DNA from: Chitinophagales bacterium | Lineage (GTDB): Bacteria; Bacteroidota; Bacteroidia; Chitinophagales; UBA2359 | DNA: 21,649 nucleotides | Reading direction: 5' to 3' | Assembly (NCBI GenBank): GCA_020629335.1 | Contig: JAHDDN010000039.1 | Location: forward strand, 1 to 21,649 | In this document: one piece after another, positions 6,227-15,283 of the stretch | Numbering within the stretch: the stretch's first letter is position 1 | How the letters are laid out: every line of letters begins with the position of its first letter | Program-made: the position numbers and the translations under genes | Notes under the pieces: model-generated | Database searches by the model: none | What the model saw: only the letters and a program-made list of their open reading frames with translations | Told to the model about the DNA's origin: nothing

Positions 6227-7260
6227 AAAATAATAAGCAATATCATATGATCCTTTTAGCATTATTAAGTATAATGCTCCTATCCGCCATTCATATTCAC
6301 ACCACGGAAAAAGTCGAATTTAAATATCCAGCAAATTGGCCAGCACCAGTCTATGATTTCGAAAAAAATCCATTAAGTAAAGAAGGGATTTATTTGGGCC
6401 GAAAATTATTTTATGACCCAATCCTATCCAAAAATAACACGATTAATTGCTCCAGTTGCCATCTGTCTTTTACTGCTTTTACGCATGTTGATCACGATCT
6501 CAGTCATGGCATTAATGATAGTATAGGCACCCGTAATTCAATGGCCTTAACCAATCTTGCTTGGAATAAAAGTTTTATGTGGGACGGCGCAGTGAATCAT
6601 TTAGACGTACAAGCCTTGGCTCCCATTACCCATCCAGCAGAAATGGGAGAGGACATTCATAACGTAATCGAGAAACTACAAGCAACAGAGCACTATCCAG
6701 CTCTTTTTGAGCAAGCATTTGGAGATAGTCAGATCACAGGAGAATACCTACTAAAAGCCCTCTCTCAATTCCAATTGACCTTAGTCACGGCCAATTCCAA
6801 ATACGATCAAGTCATGCGTCAAGAGGAGGGAGTTTATTTTAGCGAACAAGAAGAAAAGGGTTATGTCGCCTTTCAAACGCATTGTGCTTCTTGTCATCAA
6901 GAGCCTCTTTTCACGACAGGAGAGTTTGTCAATAATGGCCTAGCAGTTGATACCACCCTTATGGACATCGGTCGCATGGCTATCACTCAAAATTCCGATG
7001 ATTCTCTAAAGTTTAAAATACCTTCTCTAAGAAATATAGAATTTTCCTTTCCCTATATGCATGATGGGCGATTCAAAAAACTCTCCCAAGTACTCCAGCA
7101 TTATACGAATGGCATTCATCAAAGCGAAACATTAGCTCCTTCCCTAAAAGACAGCCTCAAAATAGATCACAAAACCAGCGTAGATATCGTCGCTTTTCTA
7201 CTTACCCTAAGTGATAAGGAATTTCTCTTTAATCCAGATCATGCATTTCCCAGAAATTAA
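6223..7260 (+). CDS. MbnH/CcpA-like di-heme cytochrome c peroxidase
   Basis: A 345-residue exported di-heme protein. An N-terminal hydrophobic segment (about residues 9-24) precedes two c-type heme sites, CSSCH (76-80) and CASCH (221-225). Other family landmarks are GRKLFYDPILSKNNTINC, NSMALTNLAWNKSFMWDG and PYMHDGRFKKLSQVLQHY near the C-terminus. MauG/CcpA/MbnH proteins use two hemes for peroxidase chemistry or to modify a protein tryptophan. Next to an MbnP, an MbnH role (making kynurenine on its partner) is the best reading, but a plain peroxidase cannot be excluded. The start is TTG at 6223, sharing TTGA with the MbnP stop. The alternative ATG at 6247 would remove the Lys-rich n-region. 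Confidence 0.9.
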   Translation: MKNNKQYHMILLALLSIMLLSAIHIHTTEKVEFKYPANWPAPVYDFEKNPLSKEGIYLGRKLFYDPILSKNNTINCSSCHLSFTAFTHVDHDLSHGINDSIGTRNSMALTNLAWNKSFMWDGAVNHLDVQALAPITHPAEMGEDIHNVIEKLQATEHYPALFEQAFGDSQITGEYLLKALSQFQLTLVTANSKYDQVMRQEEGVYFSEQEEKGYVAFQTHCASCHQEPLFTTGEFVNNGLAVDTTLMDIGRMAITQNSDDSLKFKIPSLRNIEFSFPYMHDGRFKKLSQVLQHYTNGIHQSETLAPSLKDSLKIDHKTSVDIVAFLLTLSDKEFLFNPDHAFPRN

Positions 7261-7298
7261 ACCGAAGGGTTCCACACGAAACATCGTCTAAGTTTTAA

Positions 7299-7688
7299 AT
7301 GCCTATTATGAACTGGACGAAACTCCTACTTTTTATTGTCTTATTACTCTTACAATGTCAGCTCCAAGGACAAGAGTTGCCACAAACAGCCATTATCAGG
7401 ACAGATCAAACAGTAATAGATAAAGAAGCCATCACCAAAGATAAGGTCGAAGCCTTTTACGCCCATGAAAGCGAATTAATTATAGTACAAATCAAGGGTT
7501 TACAAAGGAAAGATTTAACAGTTAATTTATTCGATCAAAAATATGAACTCCTTCAAGAAAAAAGAATAAATTCAGGGAGCACACTCACTTATTTAGATAC
7601 AGCCACGCTTTACAATGGGAATTATTTAGTTCAAATCAGCGATGGCAAAAGAATTATCAACCAACAAATTAATCTAAACAGGGAATAA
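7299..7688 (+). CDS. Small exported protein of unknown function
   Basis: A 129-residue protein with a clear signal peptide (residues about 6-24, LLLFIVLLLLQCQLQGQ; cleavage near QGQ/EL). The mature part, about 100 residues, looks beta-rich with alternating hydrophobic positions (SELIIVQIKGLQRKDLTVNLFDQKYELL, LYNGNYLVQISDGKRIINQQINL). It has the general look of a T9SS-type sorting domain fold (YLVQI.DG...) without the usual YPNP opening. No family was recognised. It lies 38 nt after the peroxidase and 11 nt before the YHYH gene, so it is almost certainly in the same operon. A second in-frame ATG at 7308 is an equally plausible start. Confidence 0.8.
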   Translation: MPIMNWTKLLLFIVLLLLQCQLQGQELPQTAIIRTDQTVIDKEAITKDKVEAFYAHESELIIVQIKGLQRKDLTVNLFDQKYELLQEKRINSGSTLTYLDTATLYNGNYLVQISDGKRIINQQINLNRE

Positions 7689-7699
7689 AAGCGAGACTC

Positions 7700-9472
7700 A
7701 TGACAAAAAGGAAATACTTATTCGGACTATTGTTTTTTTTAACAGGACAAGCATTTGCCCAAACGAATCCAGCGATCACCGAATGGATTATTAATACCAC
7801 TGGAGCAACAGGCAGTCATTATGTAACAGGTAACTCAACGCCTATCAGTGATCCTTATGAAGCCAATGTACAGACGGTTAGTTACTCAGCAGATTATGCT
7901 TACGCTAATGCTACAGGCATTCCTTCTTATATCATTGGTCCTTATCAAGATGGCAATCCAGCCCAAGGCACAGACAATGATTGGATATTTAAAATTCCGC
8001 TTAATCCAGTAGAAAACACAGGTACATTAACATCCACTCCTTTTGGTTCTATTGGCGTATTCATCAATGGGGTGCCGATGTATGATTATAAAGATGGGCA
8101 ATCTTATTCTTCGGCTTCAGGAAGTGATTCTCAAATGGCTGGGGATGGCGTATGGAATCGAAATGCCATCTTAGCAGAGATGGATGGCTTTGATTGTGCC
8201 AAAGGGCATCCATCGCCAATCTTTAGTGGCCCACCAGGGCCAGGAGGGACACTTGCAGGTGGTAGGTATCACCACCACCAAAACCCTTCCGCTTTTGATA
8301 TGGACTTGAATGTCCTTTCTACGGTTTGTAATTTATATGATTCAGATGGGCTTTACAGTATTGATCCAGCACAACATTCTCCATTAATCGGTTTTGCCTT
8401 TGATGGCTTTCCTGTTTATGGCGCTTATGGTTATGCGAATACAGATGGTACTGGAGGAATCAAAAGAATAGAATCCTCTTATCAAGAAAGAAGCATCACT
8501 GTTCGTACACATTATGCAGACGGAACGAACGTAACCGATGGCCCTGCTGTAAATGCTACTTATCCGATAGGATGGTATCGAGAGGATTATGAGTACATTG
8601 CCAATTCAGGAGATTTAGATGATCACAATGGTCGTTTCTGTGTTACCCCAGAATATCCATTAGGTACCTATGCTTACTTTGCTACTGTAGATGATAATTG
8701 GAATTCGACTTATCCATATATGGTTGGGCCGCAATACTATGGAGTAGTAGATGGCGGCCCCGTCAATAATATCAGTGAGCCAGTAACAGTCTATACTCCT
8801 CCTACAACAACTGCGGGCTTATCTGTAAATGTAGCGACACTTTTAGAAGGCCCTTATGTAGGCGGAGGATTCATGGCTACCGATAATGATTTCATTAATC
8901 ACTTACCAATCAATCAGCCTTATACAGTAGCTCCTTGGAATTATGCAGGCACTGAATCAGCCACCAGTTTTGGTATAGATGTAATCGACTGGATGCTATT
9001 AGAGTTAAGAGATAAAACAGACACTACTTTAGTGGAGCAGCAAGCGGTGCTTCTTTTAAATAATGGCCTTATTACAGCTACAGATGGCGTAACAGCTCCT
9101 TATTTTGCCAATGCCATTCCCGATGATTATTTCATTGTCTTAAGACACCGAAATCATTTAGATGTAATCAGTCAAACAGCAGTCAGCTTGCCTAATACAA
9201 CACCTTATAACTTTGGTATACCAAGCAATATTTTAGGCGGTACTTCTCAATTGTCCCAAACAACTGATGGTTACTATACTCAGCAAGCAGGCGATTATAA
9301 TGGAGATGGTGTATTATCTGTTTTTGATTTCAATGGCTATGTAATCGAGTCTTCTATTATCGACCAGTATATGCCCGCAGATTTTAACCTCAATTCAAAT
9401 GTTACCGTAACAGACTATAACTATTATCGACCTAATTTAAGTTCTATTGGAGTTAGTATTATTCGGTATTAA
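7700..9472 (+). CDS. Exported YHYH-domain protein with dockerin-like end
   Basis: A 590-residue protein with signal peptide (cleavage near AFAQ/TN, residue 21). Residues about 60-350 match the YHYH domain: a His cluster YHHHQ (190-194) in place of the name-giving YHYH, FAFDGFPVYGAYGY (about 233-246), DDHNGRFCVTPEYPLGTYAYF (about 307-327). The function of this family is not established; conserved His and acidic residues suggest metal binding. Residues about 370-520 are a module common in secreted Bacteroidota proteins (LEGPYVGGG, IDWMLLELRD, VLRHRNHLDV). The C-terminus, about 530-590, has two dockerin/EF-hand-like units (GDYNGDGVLSVFDFNGY; ADFNLNSNVTVTDYN). It is the last gene of the sigma/MbnP/MbnH operon, so a role in extracellular metal handling is plausible but inferred. 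Confidence 0.88.
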   Translation: MTKRKYLFGLLFFLTGQAFAQTNPAITEWIINTTGATGSHYVTGNSTPISDPYEANVQTVSYSADYAYANATGIPSYIIGPYQDGNPAQGTDNDWIFKIPLNPVENTGTLTSTPFGSIGVFINGVPMYDYKDGQSYSSASGSDSQMAGDGVWNRNAILAEMDGFDCAKGHPSPIFSGPPGPGGTLAGGRYHHHQNPSAFDMDLNVLSTVCNLYDSDGLYSIDPAQHSPLIGFAFDGFPVYGAYGYANTDGTGGIKRIESSYQERSITVRTHYADGTNVTDGPAVNATYPIGWYREDYEYIANSGDLDDHNGRFCVTPEYPLGTYAYFATVDDNWNSTYPYMVGPQYYGVVDGGPVNNISEPVTVYTPPTTTAGLSVNVATLLEGPYVGGGFMATDNDFINHLPINQPYTVAPWNYAGTESATSFGIDVIDWMLLELRDKTDTTLVEQQAVLLLNNGLITATDGVTAPYFANAIPDDYFIVLRHRNHLDVISQTAVSLPNTTPYNFGIPSNILGGTSQLSQTTDGYYTQQAGDYNGDGVLSVFDFNGYVIESSIIDQYMPADFNLNSNVTVTDYNYYRPNLSSIGVSIIRY

Positions 9473-9485
9473 TTTTTTGCGTGAG

Positions 9486-9620
9486 GGATAGAAGTGGTAT
9501 GTGGCGTCGAGAGGAGGCTTATGGAGCTTAGCTACGTGCAGGCTGGCCCGAAGGGCAGACAAACGAAGCTTAGCGGAGTAGCCACCGAACAGCCACATAA
9601 GAACGGATAGCCCGACTATG
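9486..9620 (+). repeat. GC-rich intergenic repeat, copy 2
   Basis: A GC-rich block just after the YHYH gene that shares ordered sequence blocks with the reverse complement of 3881-4040, including the exact 13-mer GGTATGTGGCGTC at 9496-9508, GTGCAGGCT, GACAA, GAACAG and CATAAGAACGGATAG. It contains small hairpins (GCCCGAAGGGC) and two copies of AGCTTAGC. No ORF is supported. The rest of the 9473-9777 gap holds only the terminator at 9712-9752. Confidence 0.65.
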
Positions 9621-9711
9621 CGCCTTTAGTGAATGATTATTGCTTAATGTATAATGATGAATTTGGACGGGCAGAAAACTTGCCTTTACAATAGCATAGG
9701 CACGCCCCAAT

Positions 9712-9752
9712 AAAAAATCCCCAACTACTTAATTAGGTAGTTGGGGATTTTT
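9712..9752. terminator. Bidirectional intrinsic terminator
   Basis: The 16-nt arms AAAAATCCCCAACTAC (9713-9728) and GTAGTTGGGGATTTTT (9737-9752) are perfect complements around an 8-nt loop. There are A-runs on the left and T-runs on the right, so it works in both directions. It sits between the convergent genes ending at 9472 (plus) and 9778 (minus). Confidence 0.9.
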
Positions 9753-9777
9753 GTGTTTTTAATAATTTAGTGCTTGT

Positions 9778-12507
9778 TTAAAATTTTATTACTCTTTCTC
9801 TCATCAAAACCTCCTTCTCATTACTCAATTCAATGAAATAAACGGCATCGTCTAAATTTTGTAGATTAAGCTGAGAATGATTAGCATTCAATGAAGCCTG
9901 TAGAATTAATTTTCCATTTACATCATAAATATTGGCGTTGATATTAGTTGTGTAGTCTTTCACTCCATCAATAGTCAAGATATCATTTACTGGATTTGGA
10001 TATAAACTATATTCCGAGTCATTAGCACGATCTAAGAATATGACTTCAGAAACAAGATCTTTTGTCCCATCTGTATTAATCGTTTGTAGGCGATAGTAGG
10101 CTGGATCTTGAGTAGGATCGGCATATTCATAAGTATTGCTTTCAGCTAATTGCGCGTCTATGGTTGCGATGGATTCAAAATCAACTCCATTCCAAGAACG
10201 TTCTAAAAGATAGGCTTCTATGTCGGATTCTACAGCGGTTTCCCAGCTTAATAAATTAGCATTTTCTTTTGTCTCTCCTTCAAATCGAACCAACTCAATA
10301 GGTAAGAAAACACAGGAGTAATAGCCAGAAGACAAGCTATCTGTTTTTGTACAAACGCCATCGCTGATTGTTACCCAAACTATACCTGCCTCTGTGAGAA
10401 CGTAGCGATCTTCTGTGCTTCCGTCACTCCATAAGTAATCATAGTCATCTCCATTGACTTCATTACCATCTTCATCTACGATCATTAAAAGGACTGTATC
10501 TGTTTCACAAATTAGAATGAAATCTGTGAATAAAAGAGAAGGCAATTCGCCAAAACTCACTTCTACTTCATCTGTTCCAAGGCAGCCATCTACCTCTACA
10601 GTAACGCTATAAGTTCCAGCACCATTGACGGTATACGTTGCTTCGGAACTACCATCCTGCCATTCATAAGTGGCACCTTCCACGCTTGCGTCTAAAGTGA
10701 CACTTGCTCCATCACAAATACTGATATCTTCTCCTAAATCAACTGTTGGATTTGCTGTTACTTCTACATTGATACTACCTAAAGCTTCGCATCCATCTAT
10801 ATCTAATGCAACGCTATATTCTCCTGACTCTGTTACTTCAAAAGTGGCTTCAGAGCTCCCATCTTGCCATTCGTAAATGGCATTTTCTGTAGTAGCATCT
10901 AAGACTAAACTTTCACCACTACAAATACTGGTATCTTCTCCTAAATCAATTTCGACTATTTCTGCTATTGAGATATTGATCGTATCAGAAGCGGTGCAAC
11001 CATCTACATCTACTACTACAATATACTCGCCTGATTCTGTCACTTCTAAAGTAGGGTCATTAGAACCGCCTGTCCATTCGTAAGTGCCGCCTTCATTGGT
11101 CGCATCCAAGAGGACACTTGCTCCATCACAAATCACTTGATCTGGGCCTAGGTCCACTGTCGCTCCAGCTATATTGACACTAATTGAGTCTCTGGTAGAG
11201 CAGGCTCCAATGAAAATGTCTACCCAGTAAATACCACTTTCTGTAACGGCATAAGTGGCTTCGGAACTACCATCTTGCCAAATGTATTCAGCGGTAGGAA
11301 AATCAGGATCTAAGATTAAGTCTTCGCCTGTACAAAGGCTTGCCTCTTCCTCCAACTTGCCTTCAAATTCATCTTCGAAGATGTTGTTATTGGAAATATC
11401 TATACTTCCCCCATTGTTATCTACATGCTCTATGCCTGTTTCTATTGAGTTAGCATAAAAGCTACTATTGGAAATGGTCACTTCAGCATTATTAGTGGCT
11501 GAAAGATTATCCCCTTTGGATAAGAAAAATGCGCCACCTTCAGAATCGTTCGTTAATAAAGCCCCATCTTGTGTATCTGCGTAATTATTAATAAAGACGC
11601 AATTATCTATTTGGTAGGAATTTCCAGGGCTGGTATTTTTAGTGTCTAGTACCAAGAAGGCTCCACCGGCATTTCTATCGTGATTTAGATCACCATTATC
11701 AGCATTTTCGCTGTAAACAAAGTTTTCACAGAAGGAGCTATTTTCAACAGAAGCATCTAAGTTTCTTAGGTAAAGTGCTCCCCCATGTCCACCATTTACA
11801 AATTGATCGGCATTATTGCCATTGAAAGAGCAATCGGTGATGGTGACAGTACAAGATTCACCAGCATTGACAGAATCGTCCATACGTCCATTGATATAGA
11901 TGGCACCGCCGTCGGCAGAGCGTCCTCCTATATTAGGACCGTCTAAGTCTTCTGAACGATTATTCTCAAAAAGGCAGTCGCTAATCACTATATCTAAGTT
12001 GGAGGCAATATCATTGATAATCATCATGGCACCGCCTCTGGCGAGGTGATTATTATTACAGTTTTCAGAATCATGATAGCCATTAATGATGGTTAAGTTA
12101 TGAAAGCTTAAAGCAAAATCACTTGGATTGCCATCGCCTTGTAAAGAAGATGGACAACTTCCTCCCGTATAGTCATAGAAAAAACCTCTTCTTTGGTTGT
12201 CTAAATCTAATATAGTTCCCCCATTAGGATCTCCTATAAAAGTAAGGGTCCATCCTTCAGGTAATACGACCAAGGGAGTGGCAGCTGGTGCTGTTGAAAC
12301 ATATGTACCCGTTTCTATGAAAATAGTATCTCCATCTGCCGCAATATTATCCAAGGCGTATTGGATGGTTTGACAGGGTAGGCCCACTACTCCGCAATCA
12401 GGATCATCGCCTCCAGCATTGTCGTCTACATAGACCATTTGTGCATTGGTGGCCGCAGCAGCAAATACTAAAATGGTCATCCAAATAAAAAGTCGAATTC
12501 GTAGCAT
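9778..12507 (-). CDS. Secreted beta-helix/Ig-repeat protein with T9SS sorting domain
   Basis: A 909-residue secreted protein. A signal peptide (cleavage near TNAQ/MV, residue 23) is followed by VYVDDNAGGDDPDCG and CQTIQYALDNIAADGDTIFI, the start of a right-handed beta-helix like that in polymorphic outer membrane and pectate-lyase-like proteins (to about residue 370, with many NNS/GGAxxL turns). Residues about 385-728 hold five Ig/PKD-like repeats of 65-70 residues (VDLGEDxSICxGxSVxLDA, YEWQDGSSEATxxVTESGxY). Residues about 732-830 are a FN3-like segment, and about 832-909 a T9SS type A sorting domain (YSLYPNPVNDILTIDG ending ERVIKF). It is most likely a surface-attached or released adhesin; no catalytic motif is seen. 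It is transcribed divergently from lon and converges on the YHYH operon. Confidence 0.9.
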   Translation of the reverse strand: MLRIRLFIWMTILVFAAAATNAQMVYVDDNAGGDDPDCGVVGLPCQTIQYALDNIAADGDTIFIETGTYVSTAPAATPLVVLPEGWTLTFIGDPNGGTILDLDNQRRGFFYDYTGGSCPSSLQGDGNPSDFALSFHNLTIINGYHDSENCNNNHLARGGAMMIINDIASNLDIVISDCLFENNRSEDLDGPNIGGRSADGGAIYINGRMDDSVNAGESCTVTITDCSFNGNNADQFVNGGHGGALYLRNLDASVENSSFCENFVYSENADNGDLNHDRNAGGAFLVLDTKNTSPGNSYQIDNCVFINNYADTQDGALLTNDSEGGAFFLSKGDNLSATNNAEVTISNSSFYANSIETGIEHVDNNGGSIDISNNNIFEDEFEGKLEEEASLCTGEDLILDPDFPTAEYIWQDGSSEATYAVTESGIYWVDIFIGACSTRDSISVNIAGATVDLGPDQVICDGASVLLDATNEGGTYEWTGGSNDPTLEVTESGEYIVVVDVDGCTASDTINISIAEIVEIDLGEDTSICSGESLVLDATTENAIYEWQDGSSEATFEVTESGEYSVALDIDGCEALGSINVEVTANPTVDLGEDISICDGASVTLDASVEGATYEWQDGSSEATYTVNGAGTYSVTVEVDGCLGTDEVEVSFGELPSLLFTDFILICETDTVLLMIVDEDGNEVNGDDYDYLWSDGSTEDRYVLTEAGIVWVTISDGVCTKTDSLSSGYYSCVFLPIELVRFEGETKENANLLSWETAVESDIEAYLLERSWNGVDFESIATIDAQLAESNTYEYADPTQDPAYYRLQTINTDGTKDLVSEVIFLDRANDSEYSLYPNPVNDILTIDGVKDYTTNINANIYDVNGKLILQASLNANHSQLNLQNLDDAVYFIELSNEKEVLMRERVIKF

Positions 12508-12806
12508 GATTTATATGTTTGTTTGAAAAAGTTCAAAATATTGGTTCAGATAAAAAAAGATAATGCGAAATTTATTAACCGAAAATACTAATATTCTATA
12601 CATTTTTCTATAAACAGATCGTTTTTTCTTATTATTTATACTAGTATTTAAATCTAATGAACTAAGTCATTCATATCATTTAAGGGCAATTATTTATCAT
12701 TCGTCATGCAAATTATTTATCTTTGCGAGCCGTTTTTTGAAATAGATGTAACTTAAGGTTTTTGATGATTCCTTAAATAACATCATAAAATTTGATATAA
12801 AGCACT
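12508..12806. other. Divergent promoter region between the adhesin and lon
   Basis: This AT-rich gap of 299 bases separates two genes transcribed away from each other, so it must hold both promoters. The clearest element is the TAnnTTTG box for lon at 12718-12725. For the minus-strand gene only a weak TATCTTTT (complement at 12555-12562) was found. No ORF or large repeat is visible. Confidence 0.6.
12718..12725 (+). promoter_or_regulatory. Candidate -7 box of lon
   Basis: TATCTTTG is an exact match to the Bacteroidota TAnnTTTG -7 consensus, 81 nt before the lon ATG. No convincing TTG -33 element is seen at the usual distance; the region upstream is AT-rich. No heat-shock operator such as CIRCE was found. 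Confidence 0.45.
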
Positions 12807-15215
12807 ATGGGTAAGAGAGAAGATGATATTCAACAAGCAGAGGAGTTGTTAGAGGAAATGGAAGCACAGCAAGTAGATATGCAGCTCCAAATATTAGAGG
12901 ATGTTAAACCTAGTAATTTAACTATTTTTGCTACTCAAAGACCGCTATTCCCTGGTGTCTTAATGCCAGTAAGTTATGTTGGTACTGATACGCTTATTGG
13001 TTTACATCAGGTTATTGAAAAAGAAAATGGTTTAATGGGAATCGTCTATCCTAAGCATCAAGATGAGATTGTGGATAGCAAGGATTTCTATAAGGTGGGG
13101 ACATTAGTAAAAATCAATAAAGTCTTGCCTATTGATACAGAATCAGTAGAAGTATTCTTAGAAAGTATTAATCGCTTTGAGTATGTAGAAACAATAAGCG
13201 ATAAGCCTTTAGTGAAATGGAAGGTAGCGCATTATAATCAGGTAGAAGAGGAGTTGGATAGCGAGATGAAAGCTTATATGTTGGCGATTAGTAATATTGT
13301 TCGTGAGCTGATTCAATTAAGCCAAGTATTTCGGGAGCAGGTTAATATGATGGTCTCTCAGTTGAATTATAATACGCCTGGGTTGACCATTGATGTATTA
13401 GCTAATGTATTGACTGCTGATGAACATGTACTCCAAGATTTATTGGAGACTTTTAATATGAAAGAAAGGGCTAAAAAGTTATTAAAGCTACTACAGCAAG
13501 AAGAAGAAATAGCTCGTATCCAACATGAAATAGGAGCGCAGGTTAATGCAAATATTGACAAGCAGCAAAGAGAGTTTTTCCTACACGAACAACTCAAAAC
13601 GATTAAGGAGGAATTGGGTTTAGAGAAGGATGGAAAAGAAGCCGAGATTGAAAAAATAGCTTCTAAATTAGCTAAATTAAGTTTACCGGAAGAAGTAGCT
13701 AAAGAAGTCAATGATACTTTTAATAAGCTAAAGTTATTGAATAGTGCTTCGCCTGACTTTAATGTTACCTTATCTTATTTAGATTTAGTGACGGAGCTTC
13801 CGTGGGGAATCTTTTCTGAGGATAATGATAATATTAGCGAAGCAAGAAAAATATTAGACGAAGATCACTACGGACTTCAGGATGTTAAAAATCTCATTTT
13901 AGAGTTTTTGAGTACTATTATTAGGCGTGGTCGTGTAGGTGGATCAGTGATTTGTTTAGTTGGGCCTCCTGGTGTGGGTAAAACATCCATTGGTAAGTCA
14001 ATTGCTCGCTCTCTAAATCGACAATTTTTTAGATTCTCGGTAGGGGGAATGAAAGATGAAGCAGAGATTAAAGGGCATAGAAGAACTTATATTGGTGCGA
14101 TGGCTGGAAAGCTGATTCAAGCATTAAAGCGAGTTGGTACAGCCAATCCAATTATCATGTTGGATGAGATAGATAAAATTGGCAATAGTTATCAAGGAGA
14201 TCCCGCCTCGGCCTTATTAGAAGTATTAGATCCAGAGCAAAATAGTGCTTTCTTAGATCATTATTTAGATTTGCCTTTTGACTTGTCTAATGTGCTATTT
14301 ATTACTACCGCCAATCAATTAGATACGATTCCAGCCCCACTTTTAGATAGAATGGAAATTATTCGTTTGTCAGGCTATGTTTTAGAAGAAAAAGTAGAAA
14401 TTGCCAAGCGCTACTTAATACCTCGACAACTAGAGGGAAATGGTTTTAAAAAGAGCCATATCAAGTTTAATGTAGGGGCACTAAAAATGATAGTTGACCA
14501 ATATGCCAGAGAAGCAGGCGTACGTCAGTTAGAAAAATTAATTGGTAAGATTATCCGAAAAATTAGCTTAGAAATGAGCGAAAATGGAGGCGATAAATTT
14601 AAAGTGACTAAGGAAAATGTAATAGATTATTTGGGTGCTCCATATTTCTCTACAGAACAATTATATAATGATGATGTAGTTGGTTCAACACTCGGTTTGG
14701 CTTATACATCTATGGGAGGAGCGACCCTCTATATTGAAGCGAACGCCATCCCAGCCAAAGCAGCCAGTTTCAAACAAACGGGGCAGTTAGGAGAAGTGAT
14801 GAAGGAGTCTTCAGAAATCGCCTACAGTTATGTTCGTGCTTTAATGAGCAAACAAGATAAAGCGAATGATTTCTTTGAAAAACATCATGTTCACCTTCAT
14901 GTACCAGAAGGGGCCACTCCTAAAGATGGTCCTTCTGCGGGCATCACGATGGCCTTAGCACTCTATTCATTAGCGATTAATCGGCCAATCAAACAAGGCT
15001 TCGGGATGACTGGAGAGTTGACACTGACAGGCAAAGTATTAGCGATTGGGGGAGTCAAAGAAAAAACCATAGGGGCCAAAAGGGTAGGAGTCAAGAAACT
15101 CATCTTCCCTTTAGCTAATCAAAAGGATTTCGAAGAATTACCCGACTACATCAAAAAAGGCATCAAAGCCCATTTTGTTGACTATTTCGATGACGTCCTA
15201 AAAATCGTCTTCTAA
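12807..15215 (+). CDS. lon: ATP-dependent Lon protease
   Basis: An 802-residue cytoplasmic Lon (LonA type), which degrades misfolded and short-lived regulatory proteins using ATP. The N-terminal substrate-binding domain (about 37-230, FATQRPLFPGVLMPV) is followed by a coiled helical region (about 230-330), the AAA+ module with Walker A GPPGVGKT (386-393) and Walker B IIMLDEID (about 448-455), and the C-terminal protease domain (about 605-800). The catalytic dyad is visible: Ser710 in PKDGPSAGITM and Lys753 in GGVKEKTIGAKR, 43 residues apart as in the E. coli enzyme. Length and domain order are normal. It is a single-gene unit with its own promoter region and a terminator hairpin at 15248. Confidence 0.98.
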   Translation: MGKREDDIQQAEELLEEMEAQQVDMQLQILEDVKPSNLTIFATQRPLFPGVLMPVSYVGTDTLIGLHQVIEKENGLMGIVYPKHQDEIVDSKDFYKVGTLVKINKVLPIDTESVEVFLESINRFEYVETISDKPLVKWKVAHYNQVEEELDSEMKAYMLAISNIVRELIQLSQVFREQVNMMVSQLNYNTPGLTIDVLANVLTADEHVLQDLLETFNMKERAKKLLKLLQQEEEIARIQHEIGAQVNANIDKQQREFFLHEQLKTIKEELGLEKDGKEAEIEKIASKLAKLSLPEEVAKEVNDTFNKLKLLNSASPDFNVTLSYLDLVTELPWGIFSEDNDNISEARKILDEDHYGLQDVKNLILEFLSTIIRRGRVGGSVICLVGPPGVGKTSIGKSIARSLNRQFFRFSVGGMKDEAEIKGHRRTYIGAMAGKLIQALKRVGTANPIIMLDEIDKIGNSYQGDPASALLEVLDPEQNSAFLDHYLDLPFDLSNVLFITTANQLDTIPAPLLDRMEIIRLSGYVLEEKVEIAKRYLIPRQLEGNGFKKSHIKFNVGALKMIVDQYAREAGVRQLEKLIGKIIRKISLEMSENGGDKFKVTKENVIDYLGAPYFSTEQLYNDDVVGSTLGLAYTSMGGATLYIEANAIPAKAASFKQTGQLGEVMKESSEIAYSYVRALMSKQDKANDFFEKHHVHLHVPEGATPKDGPSAGITMALALYSLAINRPIKQGFGMTGELTLTGKVLAIGGVKEKTIGAKRVGVKKLIFPLANQKDFEELPDYIKKGIKAHFVDYFDDVLKIVF

Positions 15216-15247
15216 ATATAACGATCGTTTCTCTCCTTAAAAAGTAG

Positions 15248-15268
15248 GGGCGACCCTCGTGGTCGCCC
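15248..15268. terminator. Hairpin between lon and the oxidoreductase gene
   Basis: GGGCGACC (15248-15255) and GGTCGCCC (15261-15268) are perfect 8-nt arms around CTCGT. It lies between two convergent genes. The T-run after it is interrupted (TGTAATTATTTTT), so termination may be weaker than at the other terminators here. Confidence 0.65.
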
Positions 15269-15283
15269 TCAATGTAATTATTT

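Noticed and set aside
10670..11458. Three short plus-strand reading frames within the adhesin gene
   Set aside because: They are repetitive antisense shadows of the Ig-like repeats on the minus strand, at the repeat spacing.
13367..13711. 114-codon minus-strand frame inside lon
   Set aside because: It is antisense to the helical region of a fully supported Lon protein, with no domain and Ser/Leu-rich composition.
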